Of a stretch of DNA of 28,598 bases, positions 1-8,430 are shown piece after piece; position 1 is the stretch's first letter, and each line of letters starts with the position of its first letter. This DNA is from an uncultured bacterium (GTDB lineage Bacteria; Pseudomonadota; Gammaproteobacteria; Burkholderiales; Burkholderiaceae_D): NCBI GenBank assembly GCA_903872555.1, contig CAIQLE010000296.1, positions 1 through 28,598 of the forward strand, in the 5' to 3' direction. The translations under genes and the position numbers were made by a program. The notes under the pieces were generated by a model. It worked only from the letters and a program-made list of their open reading frames with translations, was not told the origin of the DNA and did no database searches.

Positions 1-20
1 ATCTCCATCACTAACGGCAG

Positions 21-1601
21 CTAGGCCGCTAGCGTAAAGTTGGCTGCTGCCAGCAGCTTTTGGGTATAACTGTTTTGCGGGGACGACAAGACCTCATCCG
101 TCTTCCCGCTCTCAAGCACTTTGCCATTCTTCATCACGATCACTCTGTGCGCCATCGCACGTATGACGGCCAGGTCGTGACTGATGAAGAGATAGGCAAT
201 CCCATATTTTTTCTGTAAATTCGCCAGCAGCTCCAGCACCTGATATTGCACCGACACATCCAGCGATGAGGTGGGCTCATCCAGCAGAATCAGCGCAGGC
301 TTTAATACCAACGCACGCGCAATCGCAATCCGCTGTCGCTGGCCGCCGGAAAACTCATGCGGATAGCGCTGCATCATGTCTGGCGACAGCCCCACTTCCT
401 TCAGTCCCGAAGCGACGGCCGTCCGCAACTCTGCCTGTGACAAAGAGGGCTGATGCAAGGCCAGTCCCTCGCCCACAATCTGTTCTATAGTCTGGCGCGG
501 CGACAGCGATGCAAAAGGATCTTGAAACACGACCTGCATTTGCGCGCGCACCGGGCGAAGCTTGTCGGAGTCCATGCGACTGATGGGATGACCATTAAAG
601 TCGATTTCGCCTGTGGTCTGCGCCACGGACAAACGCAAGAGCGCCATACCCAGCGTCGATTTGCCGGATCCCGACTCACCGACGATGCCCAGGGTTTCAC
701 CACGTGCAAGCTGTATATCCAGACTGTCCACCGCGACGAATTCACGCTGACTGAACCAACCCTGCCGTATGAAAAAACTGCAGCGCACCTGAGAACCCGT
801 CAGCAAGGGCTCAGCATCAAGCACTGGCTCGGACACCATACGCTTGGCATGACTGGCCAGCAGACTGCGGGTATAGATTTCACGCGGCTGATCAAACAAG
901 GTCTGGGTATCCGCGGTCTCTATCAAACGACCGTGCTGCATCACACCAACGCGGTCTGCAAAGCTTTTCACTAAATTCAGGTCATGCGTAATCATCAGCA
1001 CGGCCATTTTTTCTTCGCGCTGCAATTGATTCAGCAGCTCAAGTATCTGCACCTGTATGGTCACATCAAGCGCCGTGGTCGGTTCGTCAGCAATCAATAA
1101 TCTGGGCTTGCAGGCAAGCGCCATGGCAATCATTGCGCGCTGACGCTGGCCGCCTGATAACTGGTGCGGATAGGACAGCGCACGGCGTGCCGGTTCCGGT
1201 ATGCCTGTTTTATCCAGTAATGTCACCGCACGCAGTGCCGCTGCGCGCGCGCTCAGGCCTTCGTGCAGCATCAGCACTTCTGCAATCTGGTTCCCTATGG
1301 TGAACAGGGGATTGAGCGCCGTCATCGGCTCCTGAAAAATCATGGCGATGTCTTTGCCACGCAAGGAGCGCAAGGCCGGCTCTGACATCTGCAGAATTTC
1401 TTGTCCTTCAAACTGTATGCTGCCTGTGGTACGTGCATCGGGCGTCAAGCCCATCAGCGACAAGGCACTGACAGTCTTGCCCGAGCCCGACTCACCGACC
1501 AGTGCAAATTTCTCTCCAGGCTGGATAGTGAAGCTGACATCATCCACCACAGTCGCACTACCAAAGCGCACTGAGAGATTTTTTACCTGCAGAAGCGTCA
1601 T
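21..1601 (-). CDS. yejF: Peptide ABC transporter, duplicated ATP-binding subunit YejF
   Basis: This is the ATPase of a YejABEF-type oligopeptide importer and powers uptake of peptides (in E. coli also microcin C) at the inner-membrane face. It holds two complete nucleotide-binding domains in one chain. Domain 1 has Walker A GESGSGKT at residues 36-43, signature LSGGQ at 148-152 and Walker B LLIADEPT near 168-175. Domain 2 has GESGSGKS at 308-315, FSGGQ at 417-421 and LLDEPT near 439-444. The length of 526 residues is close to E. coli YejF (529). I chose the ATG at 1601, not the longer frame that opens at 1703, because the domain begins right after it and its ATGA overlaps the yejE stop, which implies translational coupling. 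It is the last gene of the operon. Identity is strong; the exact substrate is inferred. Confidence 0.93.
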   Translation of the reverse strand: MTLLQVKNLSVRFGSATVVDDVSFTIQPGEKFALVGESGSGKTVSALSLMGLTPDARTTGSIQFEGQEILQMSEPALRSLRGKDIAMIFQEPMTALNPLFTIGNQIAEVLMLHEGLSARAAALRAVTLLDKTGIPEPARRALSYPHQLSGGQRQRAMIAMALACKPRLLIADEPTTALDVTIQVQILELLNQLQREEKMAVLMITHDLNLVKSFADRVGVMQHGRLIETADTQTLFDQPREIYTRSLLASHAKRMVSEPVLDAEPLLTGSQVRCSFFIRQGWFSQREFVAVDSLDIQLARGETLGIVGESGSGKSTLGMALLRLSVAQTTGEIDFNGHPISRMDSDKLRPVRAQMQVVFQDPFASLSPRQTIEQIVGEGLALHQPSLSQAELRTAVASGLKEVGLSPDMMQRYPHEFSGGQRQRIAIARALVLKPALILLDEPTSSLDVSVQYQVLELLANLQKKYGIAYLFISHDLAVIRAMAHRVIVMKNGKVLESGKTDEVLSSPQNSYTQKLLAAANFTLAA

Positions 1602-2665
1602 GCTTTCCTCCGCACATCGAGAGAGTTGCGCAAGGCATCGCCTATGTTGGTCAGCAATAGCAGCGTGATCGTCAATACAGCAAAGGTCGACATCGCAATC
1701 CACCAGGCATCCAGATTATTTTTACCCTGAGCTAGCAACTCGCCCAGACTCGGTGTGGAAGGTGGTACGCCCAGCCCGAGAAAATCCAGACTGGTCAGCG
1801 CAAGTATGGCTGCGCTCATACGAAAAGGCAGGAAAGTCACCACCGGTGTCAGGCTGTTCGGCAATACATGACGCCAGATGATCTGCCAGTTTGACAAACC
1901 CAGCGCACGCGCTGCCTGCACATAATCGAGATGACGGTTACGCAGAAAATCAGCGCGTACATAATCAGACAAGCCCATCCAGCCAAACAAGGACAGTAGC
2001 AGCAGCAGTAAAGAAATACTAGGCTCGAAGATGGACGCAAAAATAATCAGCAAATAAAGCTCAGGCATCGAGCCCCAGATTTCCATGAAACGTTGAAATA
2101 GTAAATCCGTCCTGCCGGCAAAGTAGCCCTGTATCGCACCTGTGAGCACGCCTAGAAAAACACCAGTGATCGTGAGTGCAAAACCAAACAAAATCGACAC
2201 GCGAAAACCATACAGCAAGCGGGCAAACACATCGCGGCCACGATCATCTGTCCCTAGCCAGTTGTCACGCGTCGGTGGTGCGGGATTGGGTGCCGGTGCA
2301 AAATAGTTCAGCGTGTCATAGCGATAGTGATTCAGGGGATAGATGGCCCAGTTGCCGTTTTTACTGAATTGATCGCGTATGAAAGGATCAAGATAATCAG
2401 CCGGCGAATCAAAGTCTCCGCCAAAGGCGGTCTCGGAATAATTTTTCGCTATGGGGAACAAGAACTGTCCGTTGTAATGCGCGACCAGTGGTCTGTCGTT
2501 GGAAATCAATTCTGAACCCATACTGATGACAAACAGCACCGAGAAAATGATCAGGCTCCAGTAGCCACGCCGGCTTTGCCGGAAGCGCAGCCATACGCGC
2601 CGTCCGGGTGAAATCGAGGGCGTGATTGTGGTATCGGCAGATGTGCTGAGGTCGCTTGTTTTCAT
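1598..2665 (-). CDS. yejE: Peptide ABC transporter permease YejE
   Basis: This is the second permease of the YejABEF importer. The 355-residue protein opens with a polar N-terminus of about 25 residues, then a first membrane segment (near residues 36-50), a large periplasmic stretch rich in Asp, Asn and Tyr, and a C-terminal block of about five hydrophobic helices. The block carries the EAA-type loop that contacts the ATPase (GLSNWQIIWRHVLPNSLTP region). E. coli YejE is slightly shorter (341). The start overlaps the yejB stop by four bases (ATGA), and its own stop overlaps the yejF start in the same way, so yejB, yejE and yejF are probably made in fixed proportion. No separate promoter is evident. 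Nothing looks damaged. Confidence 0.93.
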   Translation of the reverse strand: MKTSDLSTSADTTITPSISPGRRVWLRFRQSRRGYWSLIIFSVLFVISMGSELISNDRPLVAHYNGQFLFPIAKNYSETAFGGDFDSPADYLDPFIRDQFSKNGNWAIYPLNHYRYDTLNYFAPAPNPAPPTRDNWLGTDDRGRDVFARLLYGFRVSILFGFALTITGVFLGVLTGAIQGYFAGRTDLLFQRFMEIWGSMPELYLLIIFASIFEPSISLLLLLLSLFGWMGLSDYVRADFLRNRHLDYVQAARALGLSNWQIIWRHVLPNSLTPVVTFLPFRMSAAILALTSLDFLGLGVPPSTPSLGELLAQGKNNLDAWWIAMSTFAVLTITLLLLTNIGDALRNSLDVRRKA

Positions 2666-3723
2666 CGCGCCAGACTTTCAAATTGCACGCGTGGATCAGC
2701 CCACACATAACAGAGATCGCCCAGAAGTTTGACGACCAGTCCAATCAAGGTAAACAAATACAGTGTGCCCAGCACTACCGGATAGTCACGCCGCACCACG
2801 GATTCATACGACAAGAGCCCCAGTCCATCCAGTGAAAACAAGGTTTCAATCAGCAGACTGCCGGCGAAAAAAGCACCGATAAATGCGGCCGGAAAACCTG
2901 TCACCAGCGGTATCAGCGCATTACGGAATACATGCTTGTAAAGCACCACATTTTCAGACAAACCCTTGGCACGGGCTGTCATGACATATTGTTTGCGTAT
3001 CTCTTCAAGAAAAGTATTTTTGGTCAGCATAGTCATCACAGCAAATGAACCGGCAACCGAAGCGGTAATGGGTAGTGTGATGTGCCACAGATAATCTTTC
3101 AGTTTGCCGGCAGCAGAGAAAGTATCCCACTCATCTGAAGTGAGGCCACGCAGCGGAAACCACTGAACGAAACTGCTGCCTGCAAACACCACCAGTAAAA
3201 ACACGCCCAGCACAAAACCGGGAATGGAATAACCAATCAGCACCAGCATGCTGGTCAGGCTGTCGAAGCGCGAGCCTTCGCGCACAGCCTTGGCGACCCC
3301 TAAGGGAATAGAAATAAAATAGGTCAGGAAGAAAGTCCACAGCCCTATGGAAATCGATACAGGCAATTTGGATTTTACTAAGTCCCATACGTCCTGATGA
3401 TGATAGAAGCTCTCGCCCAGATCAAAGCTGGCGAAGCCTTTCAGCATTTGCCAGAAACGCTCGGCGGGTGGTTTATCAAAACCATACAGCGCCTTGATCT
3501 CGGCCACACGCTCGCTGTCAATGCCCTGTCTGCCGCGATATTCAGAAGCGCCGCCACCGGAAGATTCACCGGCGCCGGTCTGACCTTTTTTCAGTTCTAT
3601 CAATGCCTGCTCCACCGGCCCGCCGGGCACGAACTGGATCACGGCAAAAGTAATCGCAATCACACCCAACAAGGTGGGGATCATGAGCAGCACGCGCTTG
3701 GCGATATAGGACCAGAGATTCAT
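2662..3723 (-). CDS. yejB: Peptide ABC transporter permease YejB
   Basis: This is the first permease of the importer, an inner-membrane protein with an N-terminal helix (IAKRVLLMIPTLLGVIAITF) typical of DppB/OppB-type permeases, and a C-terminal transport domain with the EAA loop (GLSENVVLYKHVFRNALIP region). The ATG at 3723 gives 353 residues and places that helix at the very N-terminus, as in E. coli YejB. An in-frame GTG at 3771 would add 16 residues and overlap the end of yejA. Neither start has a good Shine-Dalgarno sequence, so the choice rests on family alignment. The gene follows the yejA stop by 26 bases. A Gly/Ser-rich stretch (TGAGESSGGG) in the periplasmic loop near residues 50-60 is a local oddity. 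Confidence 0.92.
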   Translation of the reverse strand: MNLWSYIAKRVLLMIPTLLGVIAITFAVIQFVPGGPVEQALIELKKGQTGAGESSGGGASEYRGRQGIDSERVAEIKALYGFDKPPAERFWQMLKGFASFDLGESFYHHQDVWDLVKSKLPVSISIGLWTFFLTYFISIPLGVAKAVREGSRFDSLTSMLVLIGYSIPGFVLGVFLLVVFAGSSFVQWFPLRGLTSDEWDTFSAAGKLKDYLWHITLPITASVAGSFAVMTMLTKNTFLEEIRKQYVMTARAKGLSENVVLYKHVFRNALIPLVTGFPAAFIGAFFAGSLLIETLFSLDGLGLLSYESVVRRDYPVVLGTLYLFTLIGLVVKLLGDLCYVWADPRVQFESLAR

Positions 3724-3749
3724 AAGGTTTTGAACGAATTGAACAGAAT

Positions 3750-5549
3750 TTATCTGGGCCTGACTTGCCACCAGCTGGAAATCACATACGGGTCGGCCTG
3801 ATAATACTTGGGCATGACATCAGGTATACCGAAACGATTACGATAAGCCACACGATGCGTGGCTGAATACCAGTGCGGTACGACGATATATTTATGCAGC
3901 AGTACACGATCCAGTGCCCGCGATGCTGCCACCAGTTGCGCACGCGAATTCGCTTTGACTAAGGATGTCACCAGAGTATCCACTACAGGATCTTTCAGGC
4001 CCCAGTAATTACTCGAACCTTTTTCATCCGCTGCCTTACTGCCCAGCATGTCAAACATTTCATTGCCCGGACTGGTCACGTCCGGGAAGCGCTGGCTGGT
4101 CATGTCAAAATCAAATTCTTCCATGCGCTTTTGCACCAACGCGAAATCAGCGGTGCGCTGACGCACTTCGATACCCAGCTTTTCCAGATTGCGCACATAG
4201 ACTGCAATGATGCGCGAGAGCGCCGACTGATCATCCAGAATCTCGAAACTGAATACGTCACCTTGCGCATTGCGTAAAGCGCCATCGCGATAATTCCAGC
4301 CTGCCTGTCTGAAAAGTTCACGCGCCTGCAAGAGATTGGCTCTGAGCGATGCAGGCGGATTGGTCGATGGGGGTACAGGCACTGCACCGAACACGGCGGG
4401 ATCAAGCTGCTTGCGCAGAGGCTCCAGCAATGCCAGCTCTGCGGCCGATGGCGTGCCACGCGCCGCCAGTTCTGAATTGCTGAAGAAAGAATCTATCCGC
4501 ACATACTGACTGTAGAAGAGCTGACGGTTCATCCACTCAAAATCCAGCGCCAGCGCCAGAGCACGCCGTACCCGCAGGTCCTGAAACTGCGGCCGGCGCA
4601 AATTCATCACGAAAGCCTGCATGCCAGCACCATTCGAATGCTTGAGCGTGGTCTTGATCAGCTCGCCTTTATCGAACTTGGGGCCTTTGTAGGCACGCGC
4701 CCAGTTTTTTGCGCGATATTCCACCACCACATCGAACTCGCCTGCCATGAAGGCTTCAAGGCGGGCGACATCATCTTTATAAAAGCGATAAACGATGCGA
4801 TCAAAGTTGAACGAGCCTTTGCGCGCGGGCAGATCGGTGCCCCAGTAAGCAGGATTGCGCTTAAAAATAATCGAGCGACCAAGGTCATAACGCTCGATCA
4901 GATAGGGGCCGCTGGCAATCGGCGCCTGTAACTGTATTTTGTCGAAAGCGGTGCCCGCCGCCCACTGACGTGAAAACACGGGCATAGCACCCACAATGAG
5001 TGGCAGCTCGCGGTTCTGGGTCTTGAATTCAAAACGCACCGTATGGGCATCGATCACCACACATTGCCTGACATCGGCATACATCATCTTGAATTGCGGC
5101 GCGCCTTTGGCAACCAGGGTGTCAAAGGAATATTTGATGTCTTCTGCGAGCACCGCATCGCCATTATTAAAGCGCGCCTGAGGGTGCAGATGAAATGTCA
5201 TGGCCATGCGGTCGGGAGCAAGCGTCATGTCATCGGCCAGCAGACCATACATAGTGGCGACTTCATCAGCCGAACTGATGGCCAGCGATTCAAACATCAA
5301 GTTAGACACGCCGGCAGCAGCAACCCCTTTCATGGAGAAGGGATTGAACTTATCAAAACTGGTACGGGAATCCGGATTGGCCAGATATAAATCGCCACCT
5401 TTGGGCGCTTCGGGATTCTGATACGCAAAATGCGTGAAGCCCGGCGGGTATTTCGGGGTGTCGTAAAGGGAAAATGCATGCGCCGCCCAGGCCGCAGGTG
5501 CGAAGCTCGTAGCGAGGACAAGTACAGCACTGTTAAGAATTTTGATCAT
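3750..5549 (-). CDS. yejA: Peptide ABC transporter periplasmic substrate-binding protein YejA
   Basis: This is a solute-binding protein of the SBP_bac_5 (DppA/OppA-like) family that captures extracellular peptides in the periplasm and delivers them to YejBE. The ATG at 5549 gives 599 residues that begin with a clean Sec signal peptide: basic MIK, a hydrophobic core, and an AWA-AHA cleavage site near residue 23. A longer frame from the ATG at 5585 would put 12 extra residues in front of the signal and is less likely. Family marks include the early F-x-Y-x-N-P-E-A-P-K-G-G-x-L segment and the NPFS-x-KG motif. E. coli YejA has 604 residues. It heads the yejABEF operon, diverges from fabI across 220 bases, and has no clear Shine-Dalgarno sequence. 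Confidence 0.92.
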   Translation of the reverse strand: MIKILNSAVLVLATSFAPAAWAAHAFSLYDTPKYPPGFTHFAYQNPEAPKGGDLYLANPDSRTSFDKFNPFSMKGVAAAGVSNLMFESLAISSADEVATMYGLLADDMTLAPDRMAMTFHLHPQARFNNGDAVLAEDIKYSFDTLVAKGAPQFKMMYADVRQCVVIDAHTVRFEFKTQNRELPLIVGAMPVFSRQWAAGTAFDKIQLQAPIASGPYLIERYDLGRSIIFKRNPAYWGTDLPARKGSFNFDRIVYRFYKDDVARLEAFMAGEFDVVVEYRAKNWARAYKGPKFDKGELIKTTLKHSNGAGMQAFVMNLRRPQFQDLRVRRALALALDFEWMNRQLFYSQYVRIDSFFSNSELAARGTPSAAELALLEPLRKQLDPAVFGAVPVPPSTNPPASLRANLLQARELFRQAGWNYRDGALRNAQGDVFSFEILDDQSALSRIIAVYVRNLEKLGIEVRQRTADFALVQKRMEEFDFDMTSQRFPDVTSPGNEMFDMLGSKAADEKGSSNYWGLKDPVVDTLVTSLVKANSRAQLVAASRALDRVLLHKYIVVPHWYSATHRVAYRNRFGIPDVMPKYYQADPYVISSWWQVRPR

Positions 5550-5769
5550 GGCCCAGTGTGGCGTCAGAAAAAGCCTGCCAAGCATAGCGGTTTTCGAAAG
5601 TTTTCGGGCAGCGCTGCCTAAACTTCAGGAGCCGGAGCTAGCCTCAGGCAGGCATGCTCTATCCTTCAAATTTGCCCCCCGGCTGACAGAACCCCTACAA
5701 TGTTGCGTTTTACCCTGATCATTCAAGGGCTGCGTCTATGGCGCACTGCCCGGCTCACAGGAGTTTCAT
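5550..5769. other. Divergent yejA-fabI intergenic region
   Basis: This 220-base region lies between two outward-facing genes and must carry both promoters. On the plus side there is a plausible sigma-70 promoter for fabI. On the minus side no convincing -35/-10 pair for yejA stands out. A short direct repeat GTTTTCG occurs twice, 10 bases apart, near 5590-5606, and a loose inverted pair CTGCCT / AGGCAG flanks the middle. Neither can be assigned to a regulator. Confidence 0.6.
5672..5701 (+). promoter_or_regulatory. Probable sigma-70 promoter of fabI
   Basis: The -10 hexamer TACAAT at 5696-5701 is 5/6 to consensus. A -35-like TTGCCC lies at 5672-5677 with an 18-base spacer (4/6 match). A start near 5708 would leave a leader of about 60 bases before the fabI ATG. 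This is the best-formed promoter of the region, but it is read by eye only. Confidence 0.5.
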
Positions 5770-6558
5770 ATGGCATTCTTGCAAGGCAAAAAAATCCTCA
5801 TCACCGGCGTTCTGTCGAACCGCTCCATTGCTTACGGCATCGCCCAGGCCTGTCACCGTCAGGGTGCAGAGCTGGCATTTACCTATGTAGGCGAGCGCTT
5901 CAAGGAGCGCATCACTGATTTTGCGAAAGAATTCAATAGCGAACTGATCTTCGACTGCGACGTCGGCAGCGATGAACAAATCGAGGCTGTGTTTGCTGAT
6001 CTGGGTAAAAGCTGGAGCCAGCTCGATGGTCTGGTGCATGCGATTGGCTTTGCGCCACGCGAGGCGATTGCCGGAGATTTTCTTGACGGCCTCTCGCGCG
6101 AAGGTTTCCGTATAGCGCATGACATTTCTTCCTATAGCTTCCCGGCCATGGCCAAAGCCGCACTGCCCATGCTGTCGCCAAATGCTGCGCTGCTGACGCT
6201 CTCTTATCTGGGCTCTATGCGCGCCCTGCCTAACTACAACACCATGGGTCTGGCCAAAGCCTCGCTGGAAGCCAGCGTGCGTTATCTGGCAGAGTCACTG
6301 GGCAAGCGCGGCGTGCGTGTGAATGGTATTTCAGCCGGTCCTATCAAGACCCTGGCAGCAAGCGGCATCAAGGACTTTGGCAAGATCCTGAATTTCGTCA
6401 AAGAAAACGCGCCGCTGCGCCGCAATGTGACGATCGAAGATGTGGGCAATGCTTCCGCCTTCCTGCTGTCTGACCTCGCCGGTGGTATCACGGGTGAAAT
6501 TACTTATGTGGATGGCGGCTTTTCGCAGGTGGTGGCCGGTATGGGCTCGGCTGAATAA
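5770..6558 (+). CDS. fabI: Enoyl-[acyl-carrier-protein] reductase (NADH), FabI
   Basis: FabI carries out the last reduction of each fatty-acid elongation cycle, converting trans-2-enoyl-ACP to acyl-ACP with NADH in the cytosol. The 262-residue protein is an atypical short-chain dehydrogenase. The cofactor loop [13 protein letters not shown] follows residue 12, and the catalytic Tyr146, Tyr156 and Lys163 fall at the same numbers as in E. coli FabI. The tail VDGGFS is conserved. Gly93, the residue whose change gives triclosan resistance in E. coli, is present, so the enzyme is inferred to be of the triclosan-sensitive type. An AGGAG at 5759-5763 sits six bases before the ATG. It is monocistronic as far as can be seen, with a hairpin after it. 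Confidence 0.97.
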   Translation: MAFLQGKKILITGVLSNRSIAYGIAQACHRQGAELAFTYVGERFKERITDFAKEFNSELIFDCDVGSDEQIEAVFADLGKSWSQLDGLVHAIGFAPREAIAGDFLDGLSREGFRIAHDISSYSFPAMAKAALPMLSPNAALLTLSYLGSMRALPNYNTMGLAKASLEASVRYLAESLGKRGVRVNGISAGPIKTLAASGIKDFGKILNFVKENAPLRRNVTIEDVGNASAFLLSDLAGGITGEITYVDGGFSQVVAGMGSAE

Positions 6559-6579
6559 GCGTTATCACCAAATGGCATC

Positions 6580-6603
6580 TGGCCGGATATCCCTATCCGG
6601 TCA
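6580..6603 (+). terminator. Hairpin after fabI, weak terminator candidate
   Basis: The arms TGGCCGGATA and TATCCGGTCA form a 10-base stem (one G-U pair) around the loop TCCC, 21 bases after the fabI stop. Only a short T run (GATTTCC) follows, so intrinsic termination would be weak. Confidence 0.45.
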
Positions 6604-6612
6604 GATTTCCTG

Positions 6613-6618
6613 TACAAT
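6613..6618 (+). promoter_or_regulatory. Possible -10 element for the rhlE transcript
   Basis: TACAAT at 6613-6618 is a 5/6 match to the sigma-70 -10 hexamer, directly after the fabI hairpin. No good -35 lies 16-18 bases upstream. If used, it would give rhlE a leader of about 265 bases. Confidence 0.35.
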
Positions 6619-6892
6619 TCGCCTCGCGCTGCAACAAACAGCGCATGGTTGCATCGCACACCCTTAGTAGTTACCTAAAGCCCTCCCGCCTCCTGGTGCC
6701 GTTTCATTGAGCACCTATCCGGCGCAAAGCTTTTGTGCCGAAACTTCCCGATATTGTCTTTACAGAGCTATGACAGCTCGTGACATGCTTTGGATGATTT
6801 CTCGCTTGTTTCTCTGGTTGGCGTTGCTTTTGTTTTTGCCCTTGCATGGCGTTTTGCCGTGGCTAGCGGCGTTCATCCTTTGAAAGCACAGA
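6619..6892 (+). other. Long structured leader region upstream of rhlE
   Basis: The gap from the fabI stop to rhlE is 334 bases. This part holds three consecutive hairpins: GGTGC/GCACC at 6695-6715 with an 11-base loop, GGCGCAAA/TTTGTGCC at 6721-6739 with a three-base loop, and GAGCT/AGCTC at 6765-6779. None is followed by a T run. The loop of the third contains the ATG of a 37-codon hydrophobic reading frame. The downstream half is T-rich. I infer a 5' untranslated leader with regulatory potential, not a known riboswitch. Confidence 0.4.
6770..6883 (+). CDS. Possible 37-residue single-pass membrane peptide upstream of rhlE
   Basis: An ATG at 6770 opens 37 codons that end in TGA nine bases before the rhlE start. 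The peptide begins MTARDMLWMISR and continues as an almost unbroken hydrophobic stretch of Leu, Phe, Trp and Ala (residues 13-37), so it could be a single membrane helix with a short basic N-terminus. The ribosome site is poor (ACAGAG seven bases ahead) and the ATG lies in a hairpin loop. T-rich DNA often produces hydrophobic frames by chance, so this may be untranslated leader. If translated, it could couple to rhlE. I do not recognise a family. Confidence 0.3.
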   Translation: MTARDMLWMISRLFLWLALLLFLPLHGVLPWLAAFIL

Positions 6893-8305
6893 ATGACATT
6901 TGAATCGATTGGTCTGCATCCGTTTATCCTTAAAGCACTGACCGAAGCAGGCTATACCCAACCTACGCCCGTGCAAGAGCAGGCTCTGCCAGCCGCCATT
7001 GCCGGTCGTGATTTGCTGGTTTCTTCGCAAACCGGCTCCGGCAAGACAGCCGCTTTCATGCTGCCTGCCCTACACAAGCTGGCCAGCGCCCCTGCGGACG
7101 CTTCCGCCGGCAAAACCCCTAACCAGCAGGCACAAGCGGCACGCGCCAAAGGCGACCGTCCACGCTTCCAGCCTGCTCAGCCAAAAATTCTGGTGCTGAC
7201 TCCAACCCGCGAACTCGCGTTGCAAGTCACTACTGCGACTGAAAAATACGGCAGCCAGATCCGTGGCGTGAAAGCTGTCTCTATTCTGGGCGGCATGCCT
7301 TATCCAAAACAGATGCAACTGCTGTCGCGCAATCCGGAAATTCTGGTTGCTACGCCAGGCCGTCTGATCGACCACATGGAATCGGGCAAGATCGATTTCT
7401 CGAAACTGGAAGTTCTGGTTCTCGATGAAGCTGACCGTATGCTCGACATGGGTTTCGTGGACGATATCGAACTCATCATCAGCAAGACACCCGCATCACG
7501 CCAGACTATGTTGTTCTCGGCGACGCTGGATGGCATGGTCGGCAATATGGCCCGCCGCATCACCAAAGATCCTATGATGATCCAGATCGCCAGCTCGGCA
7601 TCACGTCATGAAAACATTCAGCAGCGCGTGCACTTTGTTGACGATCTGTCGCACAAAAATCGTCTGCTCGATCATTTGCTGCGCGATGTCACCATCGATC
7701 AGGCTGTGGTCTTCACCGCTACCAAGCGCGATGCTGACACGATTGCCGATCGTCTGAACATCGCTGGCTTTGCTGCCGCAGCTTTGCATGGCGACATGCA
7801 TCAGGGTGCGCGCAATCGCACACTGAACAGTCTGCGCAGCGGTCATGTGCGCGTGCTGGTTGCCACCGATGTCGCCGCGCGCGGTATCGACGTGCCTGCC
7901 ATCACACACGTGTTCAATTACGATCTGCCAAAATTCCCTGAAGACTATGTGCACCGCATCGGCCGTACCGGTCGTGCGGGTCGTAACGGCATTGCTGTCT
8001 CGCTGGTGAATCATGCTGAAGGCGTGCATGTGAAGCGTATCGAGCGCTTTACCAAGCAAGTTATTCCGGTCGATGTGGTCGAGGGCTATGAGCCTAAGAA
8101 AACTGCATCGGCAAGCCGCCCACGTCCGGGCTGGCGTCCAGGCGATGGCCGCAAACCAGCAGCCAAGCCAGGTCAGCGTACTTTCTCCAAGCCGGGCGCA
8201 CCACGCAAGGATGGTGCAGCACCTAGTGCTGGTGGCGCAGGCGGTGGCTACCGCGGCAATCGTGATGATGGCCGCAGTGCAGGTCGCAGCAGCGGTCGCG
8301 GCTGA
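6893..8305 (+). CDS. rhlE: ATP-dependent RNA helicase RhlE, DEAD-box family
   Basis: This is a cytosolic DEAD-box RNA helicase, a family that acts in ribosome assembly and RNA turnover, often at low temperature. All motifs are present in order: Q motif (F3, GYTQPTPVQ at 20-28), motif I SQTGSGKT at 45-52, PTRELA, TPGRL, DEAD at 178-181, SAT at 209-211, VATDVAARGIDV, and HRIGRTGRAG at 354-363. Between motifs I and Ia lies a hydrophilic insertion of about 30 residues (near 68-98). After the core a basic Gly/Arg/Ala-rich tail runs from about 408 to 470 and probably binds RNA. It uses common codons and, unlike its neighbours, I saw no ATA codons, which suggests high expression. Placement in the RhlE branch is from overall resemblance and the tail type. 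Confidence 0.93.
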   Translation: MTFESIGLHPFILKALTEAGYTQPTPVQEQALPAAIAGRDLLVSSQTGSGKTAAFMLPALHKLASAPADASAGKTPNQQAQAARAKGDRPRFQPAQPKILVLTPTRELALQVTTATEKYGSQIRGVKAVSILGGMPYPKQMQLLSRNPEILVATPGRLIDHMESGKIDFSKLEVLVLDEADRMLDMGFVDDIELIISKTPASRQTMLFSATLDGMVGNMARRITKDPMMIQIASSASRHENIQQRVHFVDDLSHKNRLLDHLLRDVTIDQAVVFTATKRDADTIADRLNIAGFAAAALHGDMHQGARNRTLNSLRSGHVRVLVATDVAARGIDVPAITHVFNYDLPKFPEDYVHRIGRTGRAGRNGIAVSLVNHAEGVHVKRIERFTKQVIPVDVVEGYEPKKTASASRPRPGWRPGDGRKPAAKPGQRTFSKPGAPRKDGAAPSAGGAGGGYRGNRDDGRSAGRSSGRG

Positions 8306-8360
8306 TCTTCACGATCAGGCTTTTATCCGCTGTAATGCAATGGCTCCTTAGGGAGCCATT
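8302..8360 (+). terminator. Two hairpins after rhlE, probable terminator region
   Basis: The first stem CTGATC/GATCAG (8302-8318) overlaps the rhlE stop and is followed by GCTTTTAT. The second stem AATGGCTCC/GGAGCCATT (8339-8360, loop TTAG) is stronger but has little T tract after it. Together they plausibly end the rhlE transcript. Confidence 0.55.
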
Positions 8361-8430
8361 GTCATTTGCGGGATAGGCGATAATTCAGAGAATTTCTGAA
8401 GCACGATTAAAAAATCCTACGGAGCAGTAC

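Noticed and set aside
453..974. Long plus-strand open frame (173 codons) across yejF
   Set aside because: It is antisense to the well-supported ATPase yejF and its translation looks like no protein; it follows from the codon pattern of the real gene.
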